This document shows, piece after piece, positions 1-8,524 of a DNA stretch of 64,000 nucleotides (position 1 is its first letter; every line of letters begins with the position of its first letter). Made by a program: the position numbers and the translations under genes. Under the pieces are notes generated by a model. That model was not told the origin of the DNA, did not search any database, and was given only the letters and a program-made list of their open reading frames with translations. The stretch is from the NCBI GenBank assembly GCA_002408125.1, contig DHQO01000025.1, positions 145,998 through 209,997 on the forward strand, given 5' to 3'. This stretch comes from Hyphomonadaceae bacterium UBA5336. GTDB taxonomy: Bacteria; Pseudomonadota; Alphaproteobacteria; Caulobacterales; Hyphomonadaceae.

Positions 1-246
1 CGCGCGGACATTGAAGATGAAGGCATCGAAAGAGCATTTCGTATGCACATGCAGGTCGCCGAAATAGGCATTGCGCGTCTCGCTATAGTCCGGCGTGCGG
101 GTCTGCGCCGGGGCCGGCTCTGCGGCCGCCGGCGCCTCGACATTTGCCGGCGCAGCGGTGTCCGGCCCGGGGTCCGGTGCGACGCCGGAACAGGCCGCCA
201 GGGCCAGCAGGCTGAAACTCTGGAGCAGGTGTGTCTTCAATCTCAT
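1..246 (-). CDS. DUF3604 lipoprotein, N-terminal part only
   Basis: The first 82 residues of a minus-strand gene whose remainder lies left of the window. The N-terminus is a lipoprotein signal (SLLALAACSG, lipobox Cys about residue 19). An Ala/Pro-rich linker follows, then NAYFGDLHVHTKCSFDAF, the opening motif of DUF3604 proteins, whose GD-H-H signature resembles PHP-type metal sites. DUF3604 proteins are secreted or lipid-anchored and poorly characterised. The ATG (CAT at 244-246) directly precedes the signal peptide. The promoter must lie in the 184-bp gap shared with the Crp/Fnr gene. Confidence 0.8.
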   Translation of the reverse strand, partial: MRLKTHLLQSFSLLALAACSGVAPDPGPDTAAPANVEAPAAAEPAPAQTRTPDYSETRNAYFGDLHVHTKCSFDAFIFNVRA

Positions 247-382
247 GGTCGTTTTCTCCGAAGTCCTGTCATGGTGTTGTGTTTCCGGCACGACAGGGTG
301 CGCGCCCCGATCCCAATCCTCGATCTGGCTCTGGGCAGCGCGGCTTTGCCAGCGTAGAATTGCCGAGCCCGGCGAGAGAGAC

Positions 383-398
383 TGTCAAAAAGGCGACA
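383..398. promoter_or_regulatory. Crp/Fnr-like dyad TGTC-N8-GACA
   Basis: The sequence TGTC-N8-GACA lies 33 bp upstream of the Crp/Fnr-family gene and in front of the divergent DUF3604 gene. A 16-bp dyad with this spacing is typical of Crp-superfamily sites. The same arrangement, again followed by AATT, recurs at 8486-8501. Autoregulation is inferred. Confidence 0.4.
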
Positions 399-430
399 AT
401 TGCCGGGCCGAAATCCAAGGGAGACAAGAC

Positions 431-1138
431 ATGGCCGATCGCAGTCTGGTCCATGAAGCGCGCACTGCCCTGAAGTCGAATTCGGTCTTTGCCGGCCTTC
501 CCGAAGAGGCGATCGGCCGGCTGGCCGTCTTTGCCCGGCGCGAGAGCTATGACAGCCCGACGCTGCTGGTGCGCGGCGGAGAGCACGTCACCGCCCTGCG
601 CTATGTGGTGAAGGGACATATGGTGGCGCGGGCCTCGCGCGAGGGCGGGGAAGCCGCCGAGCTGATCCCGATCTATCCCGGCCAGTTCGCCACCTGGATC
701 GGCACCTTCGCCCACCGGCCCGTCCTGCAGGATTACTGGACCTCGTCCAGGGCAGAGTTCATTGCCTTTCCCAACGAGAAAGTGCTGGAAACCGCCGACC
801 GGTTTCCGATGATCTACAAGGTGCTTCTGGGCGAGGTCGCCGGCCGGTTCCAGACGGTCCTGAAATGGGTCTGGAATACCAATCTTTCCGACGGGCCGGC
901 GCGGCTCGGGGCGCAGCTCCTGCTTTATGCGGCTGCCGCGCCGGACGATTCCGCGGTTGAGATCCTGGCTTCCCAGGAAAGCCTTGCGCGGGCGCTCGGC
1001 CTGTCGCGCCAGACGCTGAACCGCCAGCTTCAGGTGCTTGAGGCCGAAGGGCTGGTGGAGATCAGCTACCGCCAGATCGTGATCACCGACCGCCAGGCGC
1101 TGGCGGCCTATGCCGGGCAGGGCGAAGTGCCTGCCTGA
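431..1138 (+). CDS. Crp/Fnr-family transcriptional regulator
   Basis: A 235-aa regulator with an N-terminal cyclic-nucleotide-binding-like beta-barrel (about residues 15-125), a dimerisation helix and a C-terminal winged helix (about 165-225). The recognition helix region reads LARALGLSRQTLNRQLQVLE. No Cys cluster for an Fnr-type [4Fe-4S] centre is present, so the ligand is unknown. I chose the ATG at 431 because AAGGGAG lies just upstream. The frame is open further 5' but those codons have no start signal and no family similarity. It converges with the acyl-CoA ligase gene. A dyad at 383-398 suggests autoregulation, and the same dyad lies before the carboxylesterase at 6874-8427, a plausible target. 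Confidence 0.85.
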   Translation: MADRSLVHEARTALKSNSVFAGLPEEAIGRLAVFARRESYDSPTLLVRGGEHVTALRYVVKGHMVARASREGGEAAELIPIYPGQFATWIGTFAHRPVLQDYWTSSRAEFIAFPNEKVLETADRFPMIYKVLLGEVAGRFQTVLKWVWNTNLSDGPARLGAQLLLYAAAAPDDSAVEILASQESLARALGLSRQTLNRQLQVLEAEGLVEISYRQIVITDRQALAAYAGQGEVPA

Positions 1139-1161
1139 CCCTGGCTTGCGGCCCGGCCCGC

Positions 1162-2865
1162 TCACAACATCTCGTCAAACTGGCTGGTGCCGCGTTCGGC
1201 GAGTTCCTTCTTCAGGATCTTGCCGGCGGCGTTGCGCGGCAGGGGCGCCTCGCGGAACTCGACATAGCGCGGCACTTTGAAATGGGCGAGCGACTGGCCG
1301 ACCCATTCGCGCACAGCAAGCTCGCCCGGCACGTCCGGCCCGCCGGTGACGAGCACGGCCTTCAGCTCCTCGCCCAGCGTTTCGCTCGGCACGCCGATCA
1401 CGGCGGCTTCGAGGATGCCGGGATGGTCTTCCAGGCAGCGCTCGACCTCTTCGGCGAGGATATTTTCCCCGCCGCGAATGATGATGTCCTTCTGGCGCCC
1501 GGAGAGATAGAGGAAACCTTCCTCGTCGAGCCGGCCAAGGTCGCCGGTGCGCAGCCAGCCGCCCGGCGCGAAGACGGCTGCGGTGGCCTCGGGCGCCTCC
1601 CAGTATTCGCGCATCAGGAACGGCCCGCGCACCTGGACCTCGCCGGTCTCGCCGGTCGGCAGCGGCGCGCCGGCCTCGCCGACCACGCGCAGTTGGGCCG
1701 TGGCGAAGGGCCGGCCGACCGAGTCCGGGCGCTGTTTCAGGTCCTCGCCGGTATTCATGGTGAAGACACTGGAGGCCTCGGTCATGCCATAGGCATTGGT
1801 GATCGCGCGCAGGTTCGGGAACAGGGCCTCGGCGCTCTGCTGCAGGGCCGGGCCGGAGGGCGCTGCGCCATAGCCGAGCGTGAGCACGGAGGAGAGGTCC
1901 CGCCCCTCCGGATTGCCATGCTGGCAGACCTGCTGGACCATGGCCGGCACCGCCGACCAGCGCTCGACCCTGTAAGTCTCGATCATGCGCAGGGTCTCAG
2001 ACGGGCTGAACCGGCCATCGGGAATGATCAGCACCTGGCCGCCGGCAATGCCGCCGATGACAAGGCCATGCCCGCCGCCGACATGGAAGAAGGGCAGGCC
2101 CGACAGGACGGTGACCACATCGCTCTGGGCCTGCAAGCCCGGCCGGCGTGTGACCTCGATCATCGAGGCGAGGAGGCCATTCATCAGCCCGCTGATCCAG
2201 GCGCCATGGGTGATCGCGGCGGCCTTGGCCTTGCCGGTGGTGCCGCTGGTGAAGATCAGCGCGGCGAGATCCTCGCTCGTCACGGGGTAAGGGCCTGCCG
2301 GGACCGCCTCCTGCAGCACGGAAAAGGGGAGGAACCGCTTGTGCGCATCGGGTCGGTCCCAGCAGAAGACATGTTCGGCCGGCAGCGGGCCGGTTTCGGG
2401 AATCTGGAGCTTGGCGAGGCGTTTGGCATCCCCGATCAGGAGCTTCGGCCTGGTATAGGCGATGGCGTGCTCCAGCTCCTGGCGGCGCCACCAGCCATTC
2501 AGCGGTGTCGGCACCAGCCCGGCATAGAGCGCGCCCCAGAAGGCGAGCATCCAGTCGGGATGATTGGCGCCGAGAATGGCAACCCGCTCGCCCTTTTCGG
2601 CATGGGCGAGCAGTCCGGCCGCCACCTTCCGCACCGCCTCGACAAAGGCGCGATAGGTCATCGACGCCTGGCCATGGTGAAAGCAGGTGCGTTCGCCATA
2701 GGCTTCGGCGCGGTCGAGCAGGCTGCCGAGATTGGGCGGGGCGTGGGCGAAGCGCCGCTCGGGGCCGTAGGGGCCGGTCACGGTCTCCAGTTCCAGCGGT
2801 GAGCCGGGGGAGGTCAGCCGGTCGAAGGCCTGCTCATAAGTGAGGTCGGGCGGCGTTTCGGTCAT
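1162..2865 (-). CDS. AMP-dependent acyl-CoA ligase
   Basis: A 567-aa adenylate-forming enzyme that activates a carboxylic acid to its acyl-CoA through an acyl-AMP. All core motifs are present: phosphate loop IFTSGTTGKAKAA (about 203-215), AYGMTEAS (about 355), LRTGDLG (about 437), hinge GRQKDIIIRGGENI (about 453) and the C-terminal catalytic Lys in AAGKILKKEL. The substrate cannot be read from sequence; the family includes fatty, cyclohexanecarboxylic and aromatic acid ligases. It is last in an operon: its ATG overlaps the upstream esterase stop by 4 bp. Context suggests it activates the acid that the esterase releases. Confidence 0.88.
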   Translation of the reverse strand: MTETPPDLTYEQAFDRLTSPGSPLELETVTGPYGPERRFAHAPPNLGSLLDRAEAYGERTCFHHGQASMTYRAFVEAVRKVAAGLLAHAEKGERVAILGANHPDWMLAFWGALYAGLVPTPLNGWWRRQELEHAIAYTRPKLLIGDAKRLAKLQIPETGPLPAEHVFCWDRPDAHKRFLPFSVLQEAVPAGPYPVTSEDLAALIFTSGTTGKAKAAAITHGAWISGLMNGLLASMIEVTRRPGLQAQSDVVTVLSGLPFFHVGGGHGLVIGGIAGGQVLIIPDGRFSPSETLRMIETYRVERWSAVPAMVQQVCQHGNPEGRDLSSVLTLGYGAAPSGPALQQSAEALFPNLRAITNAYGMTEASSVFTMNTGEDLKQRPDSVGRPFATAQLRVVGEAGAPLPTGETGEVQVRGPFLMREYWEAPEATAAVFAPGGWLRTGDLGRLDEEGFLYLSGRQKDIIIRGGENILAEEVERCLEDHPGILEAAVIGVPSETLGEELKAVLVTGGPDVPGELAVREWVGQSLAHFKVPRYVEFREAPLPRNAAGKILKKELAERGTSQFDEML

Positions 2866-3815
2866 TGGGCGGCAGGTGCCGGGTGCCGGGAAAAGAAGTC
2901 CCAGAGGAGATCGGTTGCGTCCACCGCATCGCTTGCCGGCAGGGCGCCTTGGCGCCGCGTCGGGCCGCCGGGCCAGCCATGCCCGCCTTCCTCCAGCGTG
3001 ACGAAGACCACATCAGCCTCGCAGCCCTGATAGCGTGTCGTGACAATGGTGCCGGTCTGGGACCGGGACGGTGTCTCGCCACAGCCATTCCACCCCGCCC
3101 AGCGCGCCGCGCTTTCGCTCGCGGGCAGGAAGGGCGCGTTTTGCGAACGCGCGACCAGCGAGACCGGGCTCATCCCGCCGCCATAGGGCACCACATCATC
3201 GTGCAGGGCATTGATGGCGATCACCGGGATCGGGGCTTCGGGGACGGGCTGGTCCTCGAACATGCCCGCGACCACCGTGCCGATTGCCGTGAGCTTGTCG
3301 CTGAGCAGGGCGCCGGCCCGGTTCGTCAGCATACCGCCATTCGACAGGCCCGCCATATAGACCCGGCCCGGATCGACCGGATACTGCGCCGAGAGATGGT
3401 CGATCAGGTCACCGATGAAAGCGATGTCTTCCGACCCGCTGGTCATGGCATAGGCGCAGCAGCCCCCGGCATTCCAGGTCGCCCGGTTTGCCATGCGCCC
3501 GACGCCTTCGGGGAAGGCCACGATGAAGCCCTCCACATCGGCGGTCTCGACCCAGTGGGAGACCGAGACCATGGTGGCGGAATTGCCGCCGCCGCCATGC
3601 AGGGCGAGGACGAGCGGCAGCTCGCCGCTCGCATTTGCCGGCACGTGCAGCCGATAGATCCGCTGCTTGCCGCTGGAGGTGAGCGTCAGCGGTTGGGACA
3701 CCGACACGGCAGCGATGCTCGCATCGGGCGGCGGCGTCCCGGCCGGCGCGGCGCAGGCGGCCAGGAGGAGCATGCCTGCGAGCGCCATGGCGGAGGTGCG
3801 AAGGTGGAGCGTCAT
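2862..3815 (-). CDS. Secreted lipoprotein esterase, PHB depolymerase/feruloyl esterase family
   Basis: A 317-aa alpha/beta hydrolase with a lipoprotein signal (GMLLLAACAAP). The oxyanion region is ALHGGGGNSATM (about residue 75), the nucleophile elbow is AGLSNGGM (Ser about 157), an Asp candidate lies in NALHDDVVPYGG and a His in EEGGHGWPGG. This is the LpqC/PHB-depolymerase-like family, which hydrolyses short polyester or hydroxycinnamoyl esters. It sits 6 bp downstream of a TonB-dependent receptor and overlaps the CoA ligase, so it probably acts outside the cytoplasmic membrane on a substrate taken up by that receptor. The exact ester is not known. Confidence 0.85.
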   Translation of the reverse strand: MTLHLRTSAMALAGMLLLAACAAPAGTPPPDASIAAVSVSQPLTLTSSGKQRIYRLHVPANASGELPLVLALHGGGGNSATMVSVSHWVETADVEGFIVAFPEGVGRMANRATWNAGGCCAYAMTSGSEDIAFIGDLIDHLSAQYPVDPGRVYMAGLSNGGMLTNRAGALLSDKLTAIGTVVAGMFEDQPVPEAPIPVIAINALHDDVVPYGGGMSPVSLVARSQNAPFLPASESAARWAGWNGCGETPSRSQTGTIVTTRYQGCEADVVFVTLEEGGHGWPGGPTRRQGALPASDAVDATDLLWDFFSRHPAPAAQ

Positions 3816-3821
3816 GCCGGC

Positions 3822-6056
3822 CTACCAGTCCACGGTCAGCCTGGCGCCATAGAGGGCCGGCTGATTGTAATAGGCATTGTTGTTCACCTCGACGGTGCGG
3901 AAGGTTTCGTCAGTGACGTTCTTGCCGAAGATGGAGAACTTCCAGCTCTCGCCATTCAGACCGACGGCGAGGTCGAACAGCTCATAATCCTCGCTTTCGC
4001 GCGTATGGGCCGCGTTGTCATAGCCCCCGCCCTCGGCCTGCACGCTGATACTGCCGAAGATCTCGATACTGTTCGTCACTGGCTGGGACAGCATGGTGAA
4101 GAGGTTGAGCATGTAGTCGCGCGTGCGCGGCACGCGGTAGCCCGACAGGTCCACTTCCTCGCCCTGGAACAGGATCGAGGTGCCTTCGTCGAATTCGCCA
4201 TTTGTGGTCGACAGGCCGAGCACCGTGTTCCACAGGCCCTTGCCGACCGGCTGCAGGATGGTCAGTTCGAACTCGCCACCGTAGATATTGTTGCCGCCGA
4301 CATTCTGCAGGGTGAAGGTGGTGTTCTCGGTCGAGACCGTGGTGGTCTGCTGCACATCGTCGGTTTCGGAATAAAAGAGGGCCAGCTGCGGGCGCACCAG
4401 CGTGCTGCCGAACTGGTAGTTGCCCTTCACGCCGATCTCGCCGCTATAGAGGTTTTCCGGGTCGAAGGGCACGCGGTCGTAAAAGCCCGGCGTGGGGTTC
4501 TGATTATAGCCGCCCGGCCGGTAGCCGGTCGCGATCTTGCCGTAGAAAGTGGTGTTCTCGGTGGCGGTATAGGTCAGCGAGACGGTCGGCAGGAATTCCG
4601 TCCATTCATCGGAAAAGGTGGTATAGGGAATGGATTCGTCCGTAAGCGGATCATCGTCCACGCGCTCGATGGCGAAATCCTTCTGGTCGGTCTGGACGCG
4701 GCCTTCCACCGTCAGGACCATCCGGTCTGTCAGGTTGAAGTCGACCAGGCCGAAAATGGAGTAGGAGGTCAGCTCCTCGGTGGCATAGTCCGAGCGCATC
4801 TGCGCGCGCAGGGCGGGGCTCGCCGCATAGGGTCCCTGCAGCGTGCCATAGCGCAGGGTGGTGATGTCGGAGGTGAAGGCATTGTAGTCCGCGCCGACCA
4901 TCCAGTTCACCGCGCTGGTCTCGTTCGAGGCGAGGCGGATTTCGAAACCCTCGCGCTCGAACTCTTCCGATTGCTCGTCGAGCAGTTCAAGCAGCGGCGA
5001 ATAAAGGCCGAAGAAGTGGTCGAAATCCGAGCCCGTCCGCTCGCCGTCACGCTCCTTGTAGTTGCCAAGAACAGTCAGCGTGCTGCCCGAGAACTCATGG
5101 GTCAGCTCGGCGAAAACCGAGGTCTGGTCGATGGTGACGAGCTCTTCGGTGGAGATATTGGTGCGCTCGAAGGGATCGGGGTCGAGCACGGCGTTCTGGC
5201 CCATGGTGGAAAAGCCGGGGCCTTCGGATTCGGAGGTTTCCAGGGTCAGGTTGATGCGGGTGCGCGGTGAGGCGTCGATCCCGAGAATGCCGCGCAAGCC
5301 CCAGTTCGTCTGGGCATCGAGCGCCCGTCCGCTGGGAACTTCCTCGTAGAACCCGTCCTGCTGGTCGGAATAAAAGCCGGCCACCCGCAGCGCGACCGTG
5401 TCGCTGACCGGCGTGTTGAACATGCCCTCGACGCTGTATTCCTCGACCGAATTGTAGCCGAGCTTGATGCGGCCCTGGACCTCGTCGACGGGTTTGGCCG
5501 TGATCACATTGACCGCGCCGCCCACCGCGTTACGGCCGTAAAGGGCGCCCTGCGGCCCGCGATAGACCTCGATATTCTGGACATCCAGAAAGTCGATTTC
5601 CGAGAAGGTCCGCCCGCCGAAGCCGCCGCCGGCGATGAAGATGCCGTCGCGATAGATGCCGGTGGTGGACTCGGTGAAGCCGAGCCGGCCGCTGCCCTGG
5701 CCGCGCAGGGCGATATCGTCGAGATAGCTCGGGCCGGAAGCCACCAGGATCGCGCCGGGCACCTGGCGGACCAGGTCCGCCGGGGCCTCAATCAGGAGGT
5801 TGTCGACATTCTCCGCCGAGAGCGCGGTGACGGAAGACGGCACGTCCTCGATGGATTCATCGCGCTTGCGGGCGCGCACCGTGACCGTCTCATAGACGCG
5901 CGCTTCGTCATTGGCCGCCTGCTCGGTCGCCGCATCCGCATCCGTGTCCGTGCCGGTTTCCTGCGCGGCGGCGCTGCCCGCTGCGACAGCGACGATGGCG
6001 AGGGCCGCCGCGCTCGAACGCAGCTGCCAGCCAAGGCTCAGTTTCCCAGTGATCAT
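3822..6056 (-). CDS. TonB-dependent outer-membrane receptor
   Basis: A 744-aa receptor with a signal peptide (cleavage near AAAQE), a TonB-box-like stretch ETVTVRARKRDESIEDVPSS, a plug domain (about 60-170, with RNAVGGAVNVIT) and a 22-strand-type beta-barrel ending in an aromatic residue (LYGARLTVDW). Such receptors import ligands across the outer membrane using TonB energy. The RKR-ESI-DVP plug type is common in sphingomonads and Caulobacterales for organic substrates rather than siderophores. It is first in an operon with an esterase and acyl-CoA ligase and divergent from a TetR gene, so the ligand is probably an ester or carboxylate. Confidence 0.92.
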   Translation of the reverse strand: MITGKLSLGWQLRSSAAALAIVAVAAGSAAAQETGTDTDADAATEQAANDEARVYETVTVRARKRDESIEDVPSSVTALSAENVDNLLIEAPADLVRQVPGAILVASGPSYLDDIALRGQGSGRLGFTESTTGIYRDGIFIAGGGFGGRTFSEIDFLDVQNIEVYRGPQGALYGRNAVGGAVNVITAKPVDEVQGRIKLGYNSVEEYSVEGMFNTPVSDTVALRVAGFYSDQQDGFYEEVPSGRALDAQTNWGLRGILGIDASPRTRINLTLETSESEGPGFSTMGQNAVLDPDPFERTNISTEELVTIDQTSVFAELTHEFSGSTLTVLGNYKERDGERTGSDFDHFFGLYSPLLELLDEQSEEFEREGFEIRLASNETSAVNWMVGADYNAFTSDITTLRYGTLQGPYAASPALRAQMRSDYATEELTSYSIFGLVDFNLTDRMVLTVEGRVQTDQKDFAIERVDDDPLTDESIPYTTFSDEWTEFLPTVSLTYTATENTTFYGKIATGYRPGGYNQNPTPGFYDRVPFDPENLYSGEIGVKGNYQFGSTLVRPQLALFYSETDDVQQTTTVSTENTTFTLQNVGGNNIYGGEFELTILQPVGKGLWNTVLGLSTTNGEFDEGTSILFQGEEVDLSGYRVPRTRDYMLNLFTMLSQPVTNSIEIFGSISVQAEGGGYDNAAHTRESEDYELFDLAVGLNGESWKFSIFGKNVTDETFRTVEVNNNAYYNQPALYGARLTVDW

Positions 6057-6127
6057 CCGAATTTTCCTCCCGGTCTTGCCCGCAGCCCGCCTTGTGGCGT
6101 ATTCAATATCGAGCAGTGATACGCTGA

Positions 6128-6144
6128 AGTAACACTATGTTACT
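6128..6144. promoter_or_regulatory. TetR-type operator dyad
   Basis: AGTAACA-CTA-TGTTACT is a perfect 7-bp inverted repeat in the gap between the receptor operon and the TetR gene. An overlapping dyad, ACACTA (6132-6137) with TAGTGT (6146-6151), extends the palindromic region. Position and form fit binding by the divergently encoded TetR protein. Confidence 0.6.
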
Positions 6145-6248
6145 CTAGTGTAAATGGGTCTCGTTTCCGGTCAGCCGATTGCGGCCGGCCGGGCGGTTGG
6201 GAGACAGGTGCTTGCACTTTCCCGCGCCGGAGGTGAGAAGGAGCCGGG

Positions 6249-6854
6249 ATGACAAAGACATATGCCGATCTGATGGGAGAGCACCGCAAGGCGCGCCGGG
6301 TGAAACTCCTGCGCGTGGCGGCCGACGTGATTTCCGAGCGCGGCATCCATAACACCACCATGGATGATGTGGCCGAGCAGGCCGGCGTGTCGAAGGTCGT
6401 GCTGTACCGCTATTTCGGCGCCAAGAACAAACTGGTCCACGCCGTGCTGGACGAGTTTGTCGAGCTGGTGCTGGAGGTTGACCAGGAGCCGGCCGACTGG
6501 TGGACCGAGCGCATGACGCGCACGCTGAAAGTGGCGCGCGAAGTGCCCTCGGCGATGAAGCTGCTGGTGCGCCATGCCGCGCACGACCCGGAATATGGCG
6601 TCCATTTTGAAAAGCTCGAACGCGCGCTTGTGGCACGTGTGGAAGAGCGGCAGGCGGAAATCCTCGGCGACACCGAAGCGGTCATCGAGGGCACGCTGAT
6701 CTCCGAGACGATCACGGCCTTCCTGCTGGACGCCTATGTCCGCTGGACCGAAACCGGCGACCCGGCCGATGACGAGGCCTTCCTGACCTGGCTGACGCGC
6801 TCGATCCGCGGCATTGCCTATTACTGGCGCGGGATGAACCCGCCTCAGGACTAG
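6249..6854 (+). CDS. TetR-family transcriptional regulator
   Basis: A 201-aa protein with an N-terminal HTH (about residues 12-60: ADVISERGIHNTTMDDVAEQ followed by AGVSKVVLYRYFGAK), the classic TetR DNA-binding pattern. A variable, mostly helical ligand domain follows. GAAGGAG precedes the ATG. It is divergent from the TonB receptor-esterase-ligase operon, with a palindrome between the two start sites, so it most likely represses that operon and its own gene until a ligand such as the acid or its CoA ester binds. Confidence 0.9.
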   Translation: MTKTYADLMGEHRKARRVKLLRVAADVISERGIHNTTMDDVAEQAGVSKVVLYRYFGAKNKLVHAVLDEFVELVLEVDQEPADWWTERMTRTLKVAREVPSAMKLLVRHAAHDPEYGVHFEKLERALVARVEERQAEILGDTEAVIEGTLISETITAFLLDAYVRWTETGDPADDEAFLTWLTRSIRGIAYYWRGMNPPQD

Positions 6855-6873
6855 ATCGCGGGGGACGGAGGCC

Positions 6874-8427
6874 TCACTGGCCGGCAAAACCCGACCGTGC
6901 TTCGAGCAGCTCGGTGATGATCTCCATCTGCGCGCTCCGATAGCCGGTCTGCGCGCCGGGGCTGGTATCGAACAGCATCAGCGTGTCGTTCGCGCCATAG
7001 GCCGGCCAGTCGAGCCCATCGCCGCAATCGGGCGCGCCGGAGCGGGCAAAGCTCACCCAGCAGGCCGACATGATGTCGGACATCTCCCTGTCCTCATCGG
7101 TGACGAAGCGGCCGATCAGGGGGATTTCCCCAAGCGTCTTGAAGATGTACGGGATCTCAGAGCCGTGCGAGGCGCCGGGCGCCCGGTTGCGGCGCCGCTG
7201 CATCACATAGTCGAAATGATAGAGATAGCTCGGCGCGCCATCGGCGGTCTCGCCGGCCACCCAGCGCGCCGGCGCGACGAAGGAATAGTCGCCCAGGACC
7301 TGGCGCAGGAACTCCTCCTCCCCGATCGTATCGGCATTATAGGCGGCCTTCAGCTCGTCCAGCCGTCCGCCCGCCGCCGCAGCCACCACGCGGTTGTTCA
7401 CGCCGAGCGTGCGCATCACGCTGGCCTCATTGCTGTTGGCGCCGATGATCAGCGGTACGTCGGCTTCCCGGCCGCTGGCAAAGGCCTGGGCCGGGGGCTC
7501 GGTGACCAGTGTGCCGTCGATGAACGAGCCGAAGCCGAGCCCCTGCAGCGGGCCGGCCATGTCGAGCACCTGATCGGCACTGAGGGCGCGCAGGGCCGCG
7601 GCGTCCGCATCCGCGCCGAGACCGGCGCTGGCCGCGGCGGCAAGGCCTTTGTCTTCCTGCTGGGCGAGTGTGTCGGGCTGCTGGAAGCCGCCGCCGGATT
7701 CCACAATGGCTTTCTGGAACAGGCCATGGGCGGCCGGCACGGTGAGCAGGTAGAGCGTGCTCGCCCCGCCGGCGGACTCTCCGAACACGGTGACATTGCC
7801 CGGATCGCCGCCGAAGGCGGAAATGTTCTCCTGCACCCATTCCAGCGCCGCGATCTGGTCCATCAGGCCGTAATTGCCGAGCAGCTCGCCGGGCTCGGCC
7901 TCTGCTGTCAGCGCCGGGTGGGCGAAATAGCCGAGCAGGCCGAGCCGGTAATTGATGGTCACCAGCACCACGCCCTCTTCGGCAAAGGCGGTGCCGTCAT
8001 AATAGGGCAGCGCGCCGGAGCCGAGCCGGTGCGCGCCGCCATGGATCCACACCATGACCGGCGCATTCTCAGCATTTTCCGGCGCCCAGACATTCAGGCT
8101 CAGGCAGTCCTCGCTCTGATTGGCGAGGGCCGGGCTTTGCGGGCGGTCGGGCCGGGAGGGCTGTGGGCAGGCGGGGCCGAACGCGCTGGCATCGCGCACA
8201 CCCTCCCAGGCGGCGGGCGCAGCCGGTGGTTGCCAACGCAGTTCACCCACGGGCGGGGCGGCGAAGGGGATATTCCTAAAGCTCACAACCCCGTCCTCAC
8301 GCGTCCCGGCCAGCTCGCCGGAGGCGATGGTGACATGGCCGGAGGGGTCAGGCTGGGCCTGGCTGGCGCAGCCCTGGAACAGGAAAGGCGCAACCAGCGC
8401 GGCGACGGCGATCTTCAGGTTCGACAT
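6874..8427 (-). CDS. Type-B carboxylesterase, secreted
   Basis: A 517-aa carboxylesterase/para-nitrobenzyl-esterase-like lipoprotein (signal ending LFQGCASQ). Catalytic signatures are the oxyanion hole MVWIHGGAHRLGSG (about 127), nucleophile FGESAGGAS (Ser about 215), a Glu candidate in the SNEAS region (about 336) and His in GASHGSEIPYIF (about 425). It hydrolyses carboxylic esters outside the cytoplasm. It converges tail-to-tail with the TetR gene (20 bp apart). A TGTC-N8-GACA dyad lies 59-74 bp upstream of the ATG, matching the one at the Crp/Fnr gene, so joint control with the ester-use cluster is possible. Confidence 0.88.
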   Translation of the reverse strand: MSNLKIAVAALVAPFLFQGCASQAQPDPSGHVTIASGELAGTREDGVVSFRNIPFAAPPVGELRWQPPAAPAAWEGVRDASAFGPACPQPSRPDRPQSPALANQSEDCLSLNVWAPENAENAPVMVWIHGGAHRLGSGALPYYDGTAFAEEGVVLVTINYRLGLLGYFAHPALTAEAEPGELLGNYGLMDQIAALEWVQENISAFGGDPGNVTVFGESAGGASTLYLLTVPAAHGLFQKAIVESGGGFQQPDTLAQQEDKGLAAAASAGLGADADAAALRALSADQVLDMAGPLQGLGFGSFIDGTLVTEPPAQAFASGREADVPLIIGANSNEASVMRTLGVNNRVVAAAAGGRLDELKAAYNADTIGEEEFLRQVLGDYSFVAPARWVAGETADGAPSYLYHFDYVMQRRRNRAPGASHGSEIPYIFKTLGEIPLIGRFVTDEDREMSDIMSACWVSFARSGAPDCGDGLDWPAYGANDTLMLFDTSPGAQTGYRSAQMEIITELLEARSGFAGQ

Positions 8428-8485
8428 GGACAGGTTCTCCCCACATGCTCTTGTCGGGAGCTAGAACGAAGCGCGCGGGAAAATC

Positions 8486-8501
8486 TGTCGCCCTTGCGAC
8501 A
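8486..8501. promoter_or_regulatory. Crp/Fnr-like dyad TGTC-N8-GACA
   Basis: TGTCGC-CCTT-GCGACA forms a perfect 6-bp inverted repeat upstream of the carboxylesterase gene. The outer TGTC-N8-GACA spacing and the following AATT match the site at 383-398. Confidence 0.45.
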
Positions 8502-8524
8502 ATTTCCGATTCAGCCGGCCCGGC

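Noticed and set aside
2865..5270. 801-codon plus-strand open frame
   Set aside because: It lies antisense to the esterase and TonB receptor, both with full family motifs. Long antisense frames are common in high-GC DNA.
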